Source: JALCLA01 sp965653565
Lineage (GTDB): Bacteria > Pseudomonadota > Gammaproteobacteria > Xanthomonadales > Xanthomonadaceae
Length of the DNA stretch: 64,000 bases
NCBI GenBank assembly: GCA_965653565.1
Contig: CBFHAI010000024.1
Coordinates: 4,449 to 68,448, forward strand
Direction: 5' to 3'
Position 1 is the first letter of the stretch. Each line of letters starts with the position of its first letter. The notes under the pieces were generated by a model, which was not told the origin of the DNA, ran no database searches, and saw only the letters and a program-made list of their open reading frames with translations. The translations under genes were made by a program, and so were the position numbers. Of the stretch, positions 1 to 8,067 are shown piece by piece.

Positions 1-559
1 CGCTCGCCATCGCGGCGGCGGCGGCGGCCAGATCGTTGAAATCCGAGTAGCGGAACCCCGGCGGCAGCGGCTCGAATCCTTCCTGGTATTTCGGTTGCGC
101 GGTGGCGGTGACGGTGGCCAGCGTGCGGCCGTGAAAACTGCCGCGGAAGCTGAGAATCGTGCGGCGCGCCGGCTCGCGCCCCTGTGCCGCCGCCCACTTG
201 CGCGCCAGTTTGATCGCCGCCTCGTTGGCTTCCGCACCGGAATTGCAGAGGAACACGCGTTCGGCGAAACCACTTGCCGATACCAGCGCGCGCGCCAATC
301 GCATCGGCGGTTCGCTCCAGAAAACATTGCTGGTGTGCCAGAGTTTGCCGGCCTGCGCGGTGAGCGCTTCGATCAATTCGGGCGCAGCATGGCCGAGCGA
401 ATTCACCGCGATGCCGGCGCCGAAATCGACATATTCGCGGCCGTCGCGATCCCACACGCGCGCGCCGCGGCCGTGGTCCAGGATCACCGCGCGCTGGCGG
501 TACACCGCCAGGTAGTCGGCCTGTGCCGCGGCGATCAGGTCGGCCATCGTGTCGCTCAT
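1..559 (-). CDS. argD: Acetylornithine/succinylornithine-type aminotransferase, N-terminal part (cut by window edge)
   Basis: The reverse strand reads MSDTMADLIAAAQADYLAVY, then a class-III PLP aminotransferase N-terminus. It has the VDFGAGIAVNSLGHAAPEL segment and the NSGAEANEAAIKLAR pyridoxal-phosphate-binding motif, followed by SFRGSFHGRTLA. These are typical of ArgD/AstC enzymes, which transfer the amino group between N-acetylornithine and 2-oxoglutarate in arginine biosynthesis. The catalytic lysine half lies beyond base 1, so about 185 of roughly 400 residues are present. The start is taken as the ATG at 559; an in-frame ATG at 565 would add two residues, and neither has a strong ribosome-binding site. 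It diverges from the trans-sulfuration gene at 670. The family is clear; ArgD rather than another class-III transaminase is inferred. Confidence 0.8.
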   Translation of the reverse strand, partial: MSDTMADLIAAAQADYLAVYRQRAVILDHGRGARVWDRDGREYVDFGAGIAVNSLGHAAPELIEALTAQAGKLWHTSNVFWSEPPMRLARALVSASGFAERVFLCNSGAEANEAAIKLARKWAAAQGREPARRTILSFRGSFHGRTLATVTATAQPKYQEGFEPLPPGFRYSDFNDLAAAAAAMAS

Positions 560-669
560 GCGCATGATCCGTGAAAGAGATTCGCCATTATCCGGCATCG
601 CGCGTGCAGCGACGATTTTTGCGCGGCGGCGATGGCAGAATCGACACATCGCCCGTCGGAATTCCTCGC

Positions 670-1788
670 ATGCGCCCCGAAACCCTCGCCGTCCACGCCG
701 GCGCCGAGCCTGACGCCGCCACCGGCGCGATCGCCCCGCCGCTGCATTTTTCCACCACGTTCCGCCACGCCCCGGCAGGCGAGCGCGTCGCGGGCTTCGA
801 GTATCAGCGCGAGGGCAATCCGACGCAGGATCGCCTCGAACAGGCGCTCGCCGCGCTCGAAGGCGGCGCCGCGGCGCTGGCGTTCGGATCCGGCATGGCG
901 GCGATGACGGCGATGCTCGAATGCCTGCCGCGCGGCGCGCATTTCGTCTACCCATCCGATTGCTACACCGGCCTGCGCACGCTGGCGGAAGAGTTTCTGC
1001 CGCAGCGCGGAGTGAGCGCGACGTGCGTCGATTTCGCCGATCTCGACGCCGTCCGCAAGGCAATGCGCCGCGAAACCGTGCTGCTGTGGGCCGAAACACC
1101 GTCGAATCCGCAATTGTGCATCGCCGACCTCGCGGCGCTGGCGACGCTCGCGCACGAACAGCGCGCGCTGCTCGTGTGCGACAACACCTTCGCCACACCG
1201 ATATTGCAGCAGCCGCTCGTGCTCGGCGCCGATGTCGTGATGCATTCGACCACGAAATACTTCGGCGGCCACAGCGATGTGATGGGCGGCGCGCTGGTGT
1301 TCGCGCGGCGCGACGAACATTTCGATCGCGCCGCGCATCGGCGCCACATCACCGGCGGCATCCTCGCGCCGTTCTCGGCGTGGCTGACCTTGCGCGGCTG
1401 CCGTTCGCTGCCGGCGCGCATGGCGTGTCATTGCCGCAATGCGCGCGCGGTGGCGGAATTCCTCGCCGGGCACGCGGCGGTCGAAGCGGTTCACTACCCC
1501 GGCTTGCCGACGCATCCCGGCCACGCCATCGCGGCGCGGCAGATGCGCGATTTCGGCGCGATGATGAGCTTCCGTCCGCGCGGCGGCCGCGACGCTGCGC
1601 TGCGCGTGGCGGGCCGCCTGCAGCTGATCCACAACGCGACATCGCTCGGTGGCTGCGAAACGCTGATCGAACACCGCGCCTCGGTCGAAGGCGAGCATCC
1701 GATCAGCCCGCAGAATCTGCTGCGCCTGTCGATCGGTCTCGAACATGCCGACGATCTGATCGACGATCTGCGCCAGGCGCTGGCCTAG
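670..1788 (+). CDS. Cystathionine gamma-synthase/lyase family PLP enzyme
   Basis: A 372-residue Cys/Met-metabolism PLP enzyme. It starts MRPETLAVHAGAEPD, carries the family's early GFEYQREGNPT stretch (Y-x-R-x-x-NPT) and FGSGMAA phosphate-binding loop, and has the PLP lysine at residue 196 in HSTTKYFGGHSD. The family interconverts homoserine esters, cystathionine, cysteine and homocysteine in the cytoplasm. Gamma-synthase, gamma-lyase and O-succinylhomoserine sulfhydrylase cannot be separated from sequence alone. The ATG at 670 is chosen because the usual N-terminus begins there; the reading frame is open back to 571, but that stretch looks non-coding. Length matches the family. It stands alone, divergent from argD and convergent with the SDR gene. 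Confidence 0.9.
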   Translation: MRPETLAVHAGAEPDAATGAIAPPLHFSTTFRHAPAGERVAGFEYQREGNPTQDRLEQALAALEGGAAALAFGSGMAAMTAMLECLPRGAHFVYPSDCYTGLRTLAEEFLPQRGVSATCVDFADLDAVRKAMRRETVLLWAETPSNPQLCIADLAALATLAHEQRALLVCDNTFATPILQQPLVLGADVVMHSTTKYFGGHSDVMGGALVFARRDEHFDRAAHRRHITGGILAPFSAWLTLRGCRSLPARMACHCRNARAVAEFLAGHAAVEAVHYPGLPTHPGHAIAARQMRDFGAMMSFRPRGGRDAALRVAGRLQLIHNATSLGGCETLIEHRASVEGEHPISPQNLLRLSIGLEHADDLIDDLRQALA

Positions 1789-1897
1789 CCGGAAATCATC
1801 ACCGGGCGCCGATGTTCGGCATCGACGCCCACGGCTTGCGCGGCGGCAGTGCGCCGCCGTTCTGCAGCAGCTCGATCGATCACCTTGGCAAGGACGA

Positions 1898-2716
1898 TCA
1901 GTCGAGGAAAAGGTCCGGCAGCAGCGGCCGGCCCGGCTCCACCGCGTAGCGCTCGAAGTCCGAAACCCCGACACCGCGCAGCACCTCTTCGTCGATCAAA
2001 AAGCGGCCGCTGCCGGCCTCGAACGGCTGTACGAGAATGGCGTGCGCGGCATCGGCGACGATCTCCGGTTGCCGGCAATTGGCGAGCGAGACGCCAGGAA
2101 TCATGTTGATCGCATCGGTGGCGATCACGGTGCGCGGCCACAGCGCGTCGACCGCGATGCGCTTGGCGGCCAGTTCCGCGGCCAGGCCGAGCGTGACGAA
2201 GCTCATGCCCATCTTCGCCAGCGTGTAGCCGGTGTGCGGCGCCCACCATTTCGGATCGAGCGTCGGCGGCGGCGCCAGCGTCAGGATATGCGGATTGGCG
2301 GCACGTTCGAGATGCGGCAGGCAGGCCTGCGAACATAGAAACGTACCGCGTGCATTGACCTGCTGCATCAGATCGAAACGCTTCATCGGCGTATCGGCAA
2401 CGCCGCGCAGCCAGATCGCACTGGCGTTGTTGACCAGGATATCGATACCGCCGAACCGCTCCACCGTCGCGGCGACCGCGGCCTGCACGTCGGCTTCTTC
2501 GCGGATATCGCACTTCAGCGCCAGGCCGCGGCCGCCGAGCGCGTCGACTTCGGCGGCGGCCGTGAAAATCGTGCCCGGCAACTTGGGATTCGCCACCGCA
2601 GACTTCGCCGCGATCGCCACGTTCGCCCCATCCCGCGCCGCGCGACGCGCGATCGCCAGACCGATACCGCGCGACGCGCCTGTGATGAATAGGGTCTTGC
2701 CGGCTAGTGAGGGCAT
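1898..2716 (-). CDS. Short-chain dehydrogenase/reductase, HSDL2-like
   Basis: A 272-residue classical-type SDR. The Rossmann motif TGASRGIG is at residues 12-19, NNAS at 96-99 and the catalytic pair Y164-x3-K168 in YTLAKMG. The stretch around LDPKWWAPHTGYTLAKMGMSF is characteristic of the HSDL2 subgroup (hydroxysteroid dehydrogenase-like 2), whose substrate is not established. The position expected to hold the triad serine reads ILTLAPPP, with Ala148 in place of Ser, so activity may be altered or absent. It starts at an ATG just inside a repeat-rich intergenic region and converges on the trans-sulfuration gene. An NAD(P)-dependent oxidoreductase is a safe call; the substrate is unknown. Confidence 0.85.
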   Translation of the reverse strand: MPSLAGKTLFITGASRGIGLAIARRAARDGANVAIAAKSAVANPKLPGTIFTAAAEVDALGGRGLALKCDIREEADVQAAVAATVERFGGIDILVNNASAIWLRGVADTPMKRFDLMQQVNARGTFLCSQACLPHLERAANPHILTLAPPPTLDPKWWAPHTGYTLAKMGMSFVTLGLAAELAAKRIAVDALWPRTVIATDAINMIPGVSLANCRQPEIVADAAHAILVQPFEAGSGRFLIDEEVLRGVGVSDFERYAVEPGRPLLPDLFLD

Positions 2717-2741
2717 TGATTGTCCTTGGAGGGTTGGACAG

Positions 2742-2930
2742 AGCTAAAGAAGGACGCAGAGTACGCAGAGGAAAAAGAAAGGACGCGAAGAAAAACTGAG
2801 TGGATCGGCGCGGTATGCGTCTGCCTCCCTCCCAGCCCCCTTCTGCTCCTTTCTATTTCTCTTTTCTTTCTTTTCTTTCTCTTCCTTTGCGTCCTTTCTT
2901 TTTCCTTTGCGACCTTTGCGTCCCGCTCTG
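2742..2930. repeat. A/G-rich inverted-repeat element, copy 1
   Basis: This stretch fills most of the 320-base gap between the SDR gene and the DedA/PAP2 gene. The left arm (about 2746-2796) is built from GGACGCAGAG, GGAAAAAGAAAGGACGCGAAG units. The right arm (about 2881-2930) is its imperfect reverse complement, CTTTGCGTCCTTTCTTTTTC followed by more GCGWCC units. The core between the arms is pyrimidine-rich. The same arms occur again at 5051-5330. No gene is supported here; short reading frames crossing it are repeat-encoded. It looks like a dispersed miniature element, though no flanking target duplication is obvious. Confidence 0.7.
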
Positions 2931-3036
2931 ACGCCGTCCAGCCCGCCCGCTCCGTCGCTCGCGACACTGTACCAGCGCCCCAGCCCCGGCCTTTCAGCAC
3001 GCAGGGCCGCCATCTTCGCCCCCTATAATCCGCGCC

Positions 3037-5043
3037 ATGAATTCCGCCACCCTGGATGCCCTGGTCGCCTGGATCGGTGCGCATCCCATCGCTGCCGGCG
3101 CCGTCATCTTCGCGGTGGCGTTCTGCGACGCGCTGGTCATCCTCGGCATTGCGGTGCCGGCGGTGCCGATCCTGTTCGCGGTCGGCACGCTGGTCGGGCT
3201 GGGCCTGGTCGACGGCACCTACGCCATCATCTGCGCCGGCCTGGGCGCGCTGTTCGGCGACGGCGTGAGTTTCGTCGTCGGCCACTACTATGGCGATCGG
3301 CTCAAGCGGCTGTGGCCGTTCTCGCGCCATCCCGACTGGCTCGCGTCGGGCGAAACTTTCTTCAAGCGGCATGGGCTGAAGGGCATCATCATCGCGCGCT
3401 ACGTCGGCGCCGTGCGGCCGTTCGTGCCGGCGATCGCGGGCATGTTGCGCATGCCGGTGCGGCAATATCTGCCGGCCAGCGCCATCGCCTCGATGTCGTG
3501 GGGCGCGGCGTTCGTGGTGCCGGGCTGGATCTTCGGCGCCTCGATCGATCTGTTCGCGGCGATCGCCGGGCGCCTGGCGATCGTGCTGGCGATCCTGCTG
3601 GTGGTGCTGATGGCGATCTATTTCGGCGTCACGCTGGCCTATCGCTGGTTCGCGCCGCGCACCACCTCGCTGCTCGAACGCGCGTTGGCGTGGTCGCACC
3701 GGCATCCGGTGCTGGGTCGATTCTCCGAGGCGCTGATCGATCCGAACCGGCCGGAATCGGCCTCGCTGGCCCTGCTCGCGATGCTGCTGATCGCGGCCGG
3801 CTGGGCCTTCTTCTCGCTGCTGGTGATGCTGGCCGGCCAGGGCGAGCCGCTGCCGCTCGATCTGGCCGTGCACCACGCGCTGTTCGGACTGCGCACGCCG
3901 CTGGCCGATCATCTGATGGCGATGCTCGCCGCACTCGGCGATTGGCAGGTGCTCGCGCCCGCATCGACGCTGGTGTTCGCGTGGCTGCTGTGGCGCCGGC
4001 GCCGGATCGCGGCCTGGCATTGGCTGGCGGCGATCGGCTTCGGGATGGCGCTGGTGGCGGCGCTCGGGTTCTTGCTCGACGTGCCGAAACCGCCGGCGAC
4101 CACGGCCGTCGCCGGCTTCAGTTTTCCGTCGGGGCCGGTGACGATGGCAACCGTCGTCTACGGCTTTTTCGCGGTGCTGATCGCGCGTGAAATGCCGGGC
4201 CGCAAGCGCGCATGGCCTTATTCGCTCGCCGGCCTGCTGGTCGCGCTGATCGGTTTTTCGCGTCTGTATTTCGGCGCGCACTGGCTCACCGACGTGCTCG
4301 GCGGCGCACTGCTCGGCATGGGCTGGATCGCCTTGCTCGGCATCGCGTATCGGCGCCGCGTGACGCGCTCGTTCTGGGTGCGCCCGATCGCGACGCTGTT
4401 CTTCGTCGCCGTGCTGATCGCCGGGCTCTGGCACGGCACGCAGAGTGCGCCGGAAACGCTGGCGCGCTTCGATCCGCCGGAAATGCGCGAGGACATCGCC
4501 AGCACCGATTGGTGGCGCGAGGGCTGGAAGCAGTTGCCGACGCGCCGCAACGAATTCCGCAACCGCACGGCGTGGCCGCTGAACGTGCAGTACGCCGGCT
4601 CGTTGCCGACGCTGCGCACGCGGCTGCGCGAAGCCGGTTTCGAGATGTCCGAATCGGCCAGCTGGAAAGCCCTGCTGCGCACCCTCGACAAGGACGCCAC
4701 CGCCGAAACCCTGCCGATCCTGCCAGCCTCGCACAACGGCCGCGCCGATGCGCTGTTGATGAGCCGTCCGGGCAAGGAAGCCGGCACGCGCGACGTGCTG
4801 CACCTATGGCCGGCACCCCTGCGCCTGCAACCGGGCAACGTGCCGGTATGGCAAGGCACGATCGCCACCGTCCGCCTGGAACGCCGCCTGGGCCTGTTCA
4901 GCCTGTGGCGCATGGAACTCGAACGCGGCGACGCCCAGAACGCCCTGGCCAAGGACCTGACCGGCTTTATCCAACGCTCGGATACGCGCAGCGAAAGCAG
5001 CGAGAAAGTGCTGCTTTTGCGGTCGAGAAAGTCGGCGCTTTAA
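3037..5043 (+). CDS. DedA/SNARE-associated + PAP2 phosphatase + LssY-C fusion membrane protein
   Basis: A 668-residue polytopic inner-membrane protein. Residues 1-200 are a DedA (VTT) domain, with FGDGVSFVVGHYYGDRLKR, FFKRHGLKGIIIARYVGAVR and a conserved GxxRPFVP-like segment. Residues 260-460 are a PAP2 phosphatase domain, with the third motif S408-R-x5-H415-x3-D419. The C-terminal 200 residues resemble the LssY C-terminal domain, including DWWREGWKQLPTRRNEF. Such fusions are thought to act on polyprenyl or phospholipid phosphates or their flipping. The second PAP2 motif, normally PSGH, reads PSGP at residues 364-367, so the general acid/base histidine is missing. The gene is bracketed on both sides by copies of the same inverted-repeat element. 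The start ATG gives an intact first membrane helix. Confidence 0.88.
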   Translation: MNSATLDALVAWIGAHPIAAGAVIFAVAFCDALVILGIAVPAVPILFAVGTLVGLGLVDGTYAIICAGLGALFGDGVSFVVGHYYGDRLKRLWPFSRHPDWLASGETFFKRHGLKGIIIARYVGAVRPFVPAIAGMLRMPVRQYLPASAIASMSWGAAFVVPGWIFGASIDLFAAIAGRLAIVLAILLVVLMAIYFGVTLAYRWFAPRTTSLLERALAWSHRHPVLGRFSEALIDPNRPESASLALLAMLLIAAGWAFFSLLVMLAGQGEPLPLDLAVHHALFGLRTPLADHLMAMLAALGDWQVLAPASTLVFAWLLWRRRRIAAWHWLAAIGFGMALVAALGFLLDVPKPPATTAVAGFSFPSGPVTMATVVYGFFAVLIAREMPGRKRAWPYSLAGLLVALIGFSRLYFGAHWLTDVLGGALLGMGWIALLGIAYRRRVTRSFWVRPIATLFFVAVLIAGLWHGTQSAPETLARFDPPEMREDIASTDWWREGWKQLPTRRNEFRNRTAWPLNVQYAGSLPTLRTRLREAGFEMSESASWKALLRTLDKDATAETLPILPASHNGRADALLMSRPGKEAGTRDVLHLWPAPLRLQPGNVPVWQGTIATVRLERRLGLFSLWRMELERGDAQNALAKDLTGFIQRSDTRSESSEKVLLLRSRKSAL

Positions 5044-5050
5044 AAGCGTT

Positions 5051-5330
5051 AGAGCGGGACGCAAAGGAAAAAGAAAGGACGCAAAAGTGAAGAGAAAGAA
5101 AAGAAGGAGAATGTTAGAAGAGCGAAAAGAATTGAAACGGCCGGCGCACCCCGCAGCAGTCCACTCCAGCTCTCCTCCGCGCCCTCTCTTTACTCCCTCT
5201 GCGACCTCTGCGTCCTTCTGTGGCTCTGAGCCAATTACGCCGCGCCTAAAACCGCGCACGCGCCTCAGTCCACTCCCGCTCTTCTTCGCGTCCTTTCTTT
5301 TTCCTTCGCGTCCTTCGCGTCCCGCTCCGG
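5051..5330. repeat. A/G-rich inverted-repeat element, copy 2
   Basis: It occupies the 306-base gap between the DedA/PAP2 gene and the LON-domain gene. The left arm (5052-5085) reads GCGGGACGCAAAGGAAAAAG, AAAGGACGCAAAA. The right arm (5281-5326) is its near reverse complement, CTTCTTCGCGTCCTTTCTTT then TTCCTTCGCGTCCTTCGCGT. A further partial inverted unit (CTGCGACCTCTGCGTCC) lies in the core near 5200. Arms match those at 2742-2930, so the fusion gene sits between two copies. No open frame here looks coding. Confidence 0.7.
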
Positions 5331-5349
5331 CTCTAAAAAACCGCAACCC

Positions 5350-5940
5350 TCACCCCGCCTGAAACTGCGGCAAGCGTTCGACGATGCGCGACAGCCGCGC
5401 ATAGCTGTCGCGGCATTGCAGCAGTTCCTGCCGCTCCGGATCGGAGAACGGCAGCATTTCGGCCAGCCGGTAACCGACCCAGGTGGCGTCGTCGTAGAGC
5501 GCATGCGCGGCCTGCGCGTGCGGGCCGCCGAAACGTTCGATCAGGCGTTCGAGCAGCAGCGACAGCAGGCCGTGTTCGGGCGCCACATGCTGCGGCGGCG
5601 GTTCGTCGCAGGCTTCGACCGTGGCCACGATCAAACCGTTGTCGCGCACTTTCGAACGCAGCACGTGGAAGCGCGATTCGCCCTTCACCTGCAGGCCGAG
5701 CAGGCCATCGGGTTGCGAGTAGAAATCGACGATGCGGGCGCGCGTGCCGAAGGCGGCGGGCACCGCCGGCTTGCCGACTTCTTCGCCGTCGAGGATCAGG
5801 CACACGCCGAAGCCGCTGTTGCTGCGCGTGCACTGCTTCACCATGTCCAGATAGCGCGGCTCGAACACGCGCAATCGCAGATCGCCGCCCGGAAACAGCA
5901 CCGTTCGCAACGGGAAGAGCGGCAGTTCGGCGGGACTCAC
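5350..5940 (-). CDS. LON peptidase substrate-binding domain protein
   Basis: A 196-residue protein consisting only of the Lon N-terminal (LAN/PUA-like) domain. It begins with the diagnostic ELPLFPLRTVLFPGGDLRLRVFEPRY and lacks any AAA+ or protease part. Stand-alone proteins of this family are common in proteobacteria; their role is not established, and substrate recognition is assumed by analogy with Lon. The start is taken as GTG at 5940, because the domain begins four residues later. Upstream in-frame codons back to 6105 run into the antisense of mpl and do not look coding. It follows mpl on the same strand after 46 bases, so co-transcription is likely. Confidence 0.85.
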   Translation of the reverse strand: MSPAELPLFPLRTVLFPGGDLRLRVFEPRYLDMVKQCTRSNSGFGVCLILDGEEVGKPAVPAAFGTRARIVDFYSQPDGLLGLQVKGESRFHVLRSKVRDNGLIVATVEACDEPPPQHVAPEHGLLSLLLERLIERFGGPHAQAAHALYDDATWVGYRLAEMLPFSDPERQELLQCRDSYARLSRIVERLPQFQAG

Positions 5941-5986
5941 GCCGGCAGTGTAGGCCCCGCCGCGCGGCCAGGTAAACCCGATGCGA

Positions 5987-7348
5987 TCACGCCTTCGACA
6001 GGACTTCCGCGAAACGCCGCGGCGCGCCCTCGAAGCCGCCGTTGGACATGAAGACGACCTGATCGCCGGGCCGTACGCGAGCCTGCAACTCGGCCAGCAA
6101 GGCATCGACGGTGGGCGCCGCCACGCCGTCGCCGCGCAGCGCGCCGATCACTTTTTCGGCATCCCATGGCAGGTCCGGGCGCCGCAGGAAAACCACCACG
6201 TCGGCATCGTCGAGCGAAGGTGCGAGCTCGTCGGCGTGGGCACCCAACCGCATCGAATTGCTGCGCGGTTCGATCGCCACCACCACGCGCCCGCTGCCGA
6301 TGCGCGCGCGCAGGCCGGCGAGCGTGGTGCGGATCGCGGTCGGATGGTGCGCGAAGTCGTCGTAGACGCGCGTGCCGTCGCGCTCGCCGAGCAATTCCAT
6401 GCGCCGCTTGGCGCTGCGGAATTCGGCCAGCGCCGGCAGCGAACGGCGCGCGTCGTAGCCGGCCGCTTCGGCCGCGGCCAGCGCGGCGAGCGCATTCATC
6501 ACGCTGTGGCGGCCGAGCAGCGGCCAACGCACTTCACCGATGTTCTCGCCGCGGCGGATCACGTGGAAGGCCGAGCCATCGGCGTCGATCAGTTCGGCGC
6601 GCCACTCGGCATCGGCATCGATCGCGAAGCGCTCGACCGGCGTCCAGCAGCCCATCGCCAACACTTCGGCGAGCGCCGCGTCTTCGCCGTTGACGATCAA
6701 CCGGCCGGCAGCGGGAACCGTGCGCACCAGATGGTGGAACTGGCGCTGGATCGCCGCCAGGTCGGGAAAAATATCGGCGTGGTCGAACTCGAGATTGTTG
6801 AGGATCGCGATGCGCGGCCGGTAATGCACGAACTTCGAGCGTTTGTCGAAGAATGCGGTGTCGTATTCATCGGCCTCGACGACGAAACAGTCGCCGCCGC
6901 CGCGACGCGCGGAAACCTCGAAATTGCCGGGCACGCCACCGATCAGGAAACCGGGGGCCGCGCCCTGCGATTCGAATATCCAGGCCAGCAGCGAAGTCGT
7001 CGTGGTCTTGCCGTGGGTGCCCGCCACCGCCAGCACGGTGCGGCCCGGCAACACCCGTTCGGCCAGCCACTGCGCGCCGGAAACGTAGCGTTTGCCCGCA
7101 TCGAGCACATGCTCGACCGCCGCGTTGCCGCGCGACAGCGCATTGCCGACCACGATTTCGTCGCAATCGTCGGAAATATTCGCCGCCGAATAGCCCGACG
7201 CCAGCGCGATGCCAAGCGCTTCGAGCTGCGTGCTCATCGGCGGATACACGTTCTGGTCGGAACCTTCCACCGCATCGCCGCGCTCGCGCGCCAGCGCCGC
7301 CAGACCGCCCATGAAGGTGCCGCAGATGCCGAGGATGTGGAGTTTCAT
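5987..7348 (-). CDS. mpl: UDP-N-acetylmuramate:L-alanyl-gamma-D-glutamyl-meso-diaminopimelate ligase
   Basis: A 453-residue Mur-ligase-family enzyme that reattaches recovered murein tripeptide to UDP-MurNAc during cell-wall recycling in the cytoplasm. It starts MKLHILGICGTFMGGLAALA, the hallmark N-terminus of Mpl rather than MurC. The ATP-binding loop AGTHGKTTT is at residues 109-117, EADEYDTAFFDKRSKFVHY follows, and FAHHPTAIRTT marks the C-terminal domain. Length agrees with the family (about 450). The LON-domain gene follows downstream on the same strand, and a GGGAATC-type inverted repeat lies just upstream. Confidence 0.95.
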   Translation of the reverse strand: MKLHILGICGTFMGGLAALARERGDAVEGSDQNVYPPMSTQLEALGIALASGYSAANISDDCDEIVVGNALSRGNAAVEHVLDAGKRYVSGAQWLAERVLPGRTVLAVAGTHGKTTTTSLLAWIFESQGAAPGFLIGGVPGNFEVSARRGGGDCFVVEADEYDTAFFDKRSKFVHYRPRIAILNNLEFDHADIFPDLAAIQRQFHHLVRTVPAAGRLIVNGEDAALAEVLAMGCWTPVERFAIDADAEWRAELIDADGSAFHVIRRGENIGEVRWPLLGRHSVMNALAALAAAEAAGYDARRSLPALAEFRSAKRRMELLGERDGTRVYDDFAHHPTAIRTTLAGLRARIGSGRVVVAIEPRSNSMRLGAHADELAPSLDDADVVVFLRRPDLPWDAEKVIGALRGDGVAAPTVDALLAELQARVRPGDQVVFMSNGGFEGAPRRFAEVLSKA

Positions 7349-7365
7349 TGCGTCGGAGCGAAGAG

Positions 7366-7475
7366 CGGGAATCGGGAATGGGGAGTCGGGAGAAGTACGA
7401 GGTAGTTGTCGAGGCGGCGCGCCGGTAAGAGTGCAGCAGCCTGCTCTTTTCCCGACTCCCGATTCCCGATTCCCA
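7366..7475. repeat. GGGAATC/GATTCCC intergenic inverted repeat
   Basis: The left arm (7366-7394) reads GGGAATCGGGAATGGGGAGT then CGGGAGAA. The right arm (7446-7475) is the reverse complement, TTTTCCCGACTCCCGATTCC then CGATTCCC. About 50 bases separate the arms. The heptad GGGAATC/GATTCCC is a widespread intergenic repeat type in Xanthomonas-like genomes (recalled, not searched). It lies between mpl and the membrane-protein gene, both on the minus strand, and could form a long hairpin in the transcript. Confidence 0.65.
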
Positions 7476-7484
7476 CAAAGGCAA

Positions 7485-8027
7485 TCACTCGGCAGCCCCC
7501 GACGACGCGAACAGCAACCGCATCACGCCGATCTCGAACACGAACGTGCCCAGTGCCAAGGCCACGCCGCCGAACATCGGCCAGTTCATCGCGTGGCGCC
7601 AGATGTGTCCGTTGATCGCGAGCTTCCAACCGATCAGCGCCAAGGTCACCCAGGCCAGCGCCAGATGCTGGCGGGTCGGAACGGTGTCGGGTCCGACCGC
7701 GGGCAAGCCCGCCAGCGCGCTCGCGAACGGCATGTAGATCAACGTGAAAAGAATCCCGGTGCCGGCGAGCGCGATCAGCGTCTGCGAATAGCGCGACGGC
7801 ACGCCGCGCACGGTCAGCAGCAGCCACGGGATCGCCAGCATCAGCAGCAGTGAAACCGCCAGTTCGGCGATGCCGCGATCGCTGCCGTAGACGACGCGCG
7901 CGAACAGCAATCCCGCGCCTGCACTGCACAGCACGACGCCGCGGAAAATCGCCGGAGAATACGGCAAATCCTGCGGGCCGCGGCGAAAGCGGCAAATGTC
8001 CCACAGCAGGCGCAGCAGGTTGATCAT
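7485..8027 (-). CDS. Hypothetical inner-membrane protein (YIP1-like topology)
   Basis: A 180-residue protein of unknown function. It has a short cytoplasmic start (MINLLRLLWDICRFRRGPQD) followed by about five hydrophobic helices (near residues 28-45, 55-75, 85-110, 125-140 and 150-172). The N-terminal LLWDICRFRRGPQDLPYS pattern recalls small Yip1-related bacterial membrane proteins, but I do not assign a family. The ATG at 8027 is preferred over 8045 because the recognisable N-terminus begins there. It lies 40 bases downstream of adk on the same strand and may be read through from it. Confidence 0.75.
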   Translation of the reverse strand: MINLLRLLWDICRFRRGPQDLPYSPAIFRGVVLCSAGAGLLFARVVYGSDRGIAELAVSLLLMLAIPWLLLTVRGVPSRYSQTLIALAGTGILFTLIYMPFASALAGLPAVGPDTVPTRQHLALAWVTLALIGWKLAINGHIWRHAMNWPMFGGVALALGTFVFEIGVMRLLFASSGAAE

Positions 8028-8067
8028 GCGGAAGGCGCGCCGCACGGCGCGCGGCGCGGCATCGGCG

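Noticed and set aside
571..669. N-terminal extension of the trans-sulfuration enzyme
   Set aside because: The 33 extra codons look like leader sequence; the family N-terminus matches from the ATG at 670.
2704..4803. A 699-codon minus-strand frame opposite the DedA/PAP2 gene
   Set aside because: Arginine/histidine/glutamine-rich shadow with no recognisable fold; the plus strand encodes a clear membrane protein.
5087..5362. 91-codon plus-strand frame after the DedA/PAP2 gene
   Set aside because: It is made of the A/G-rich repeat and its inverted arm; no coding signal.
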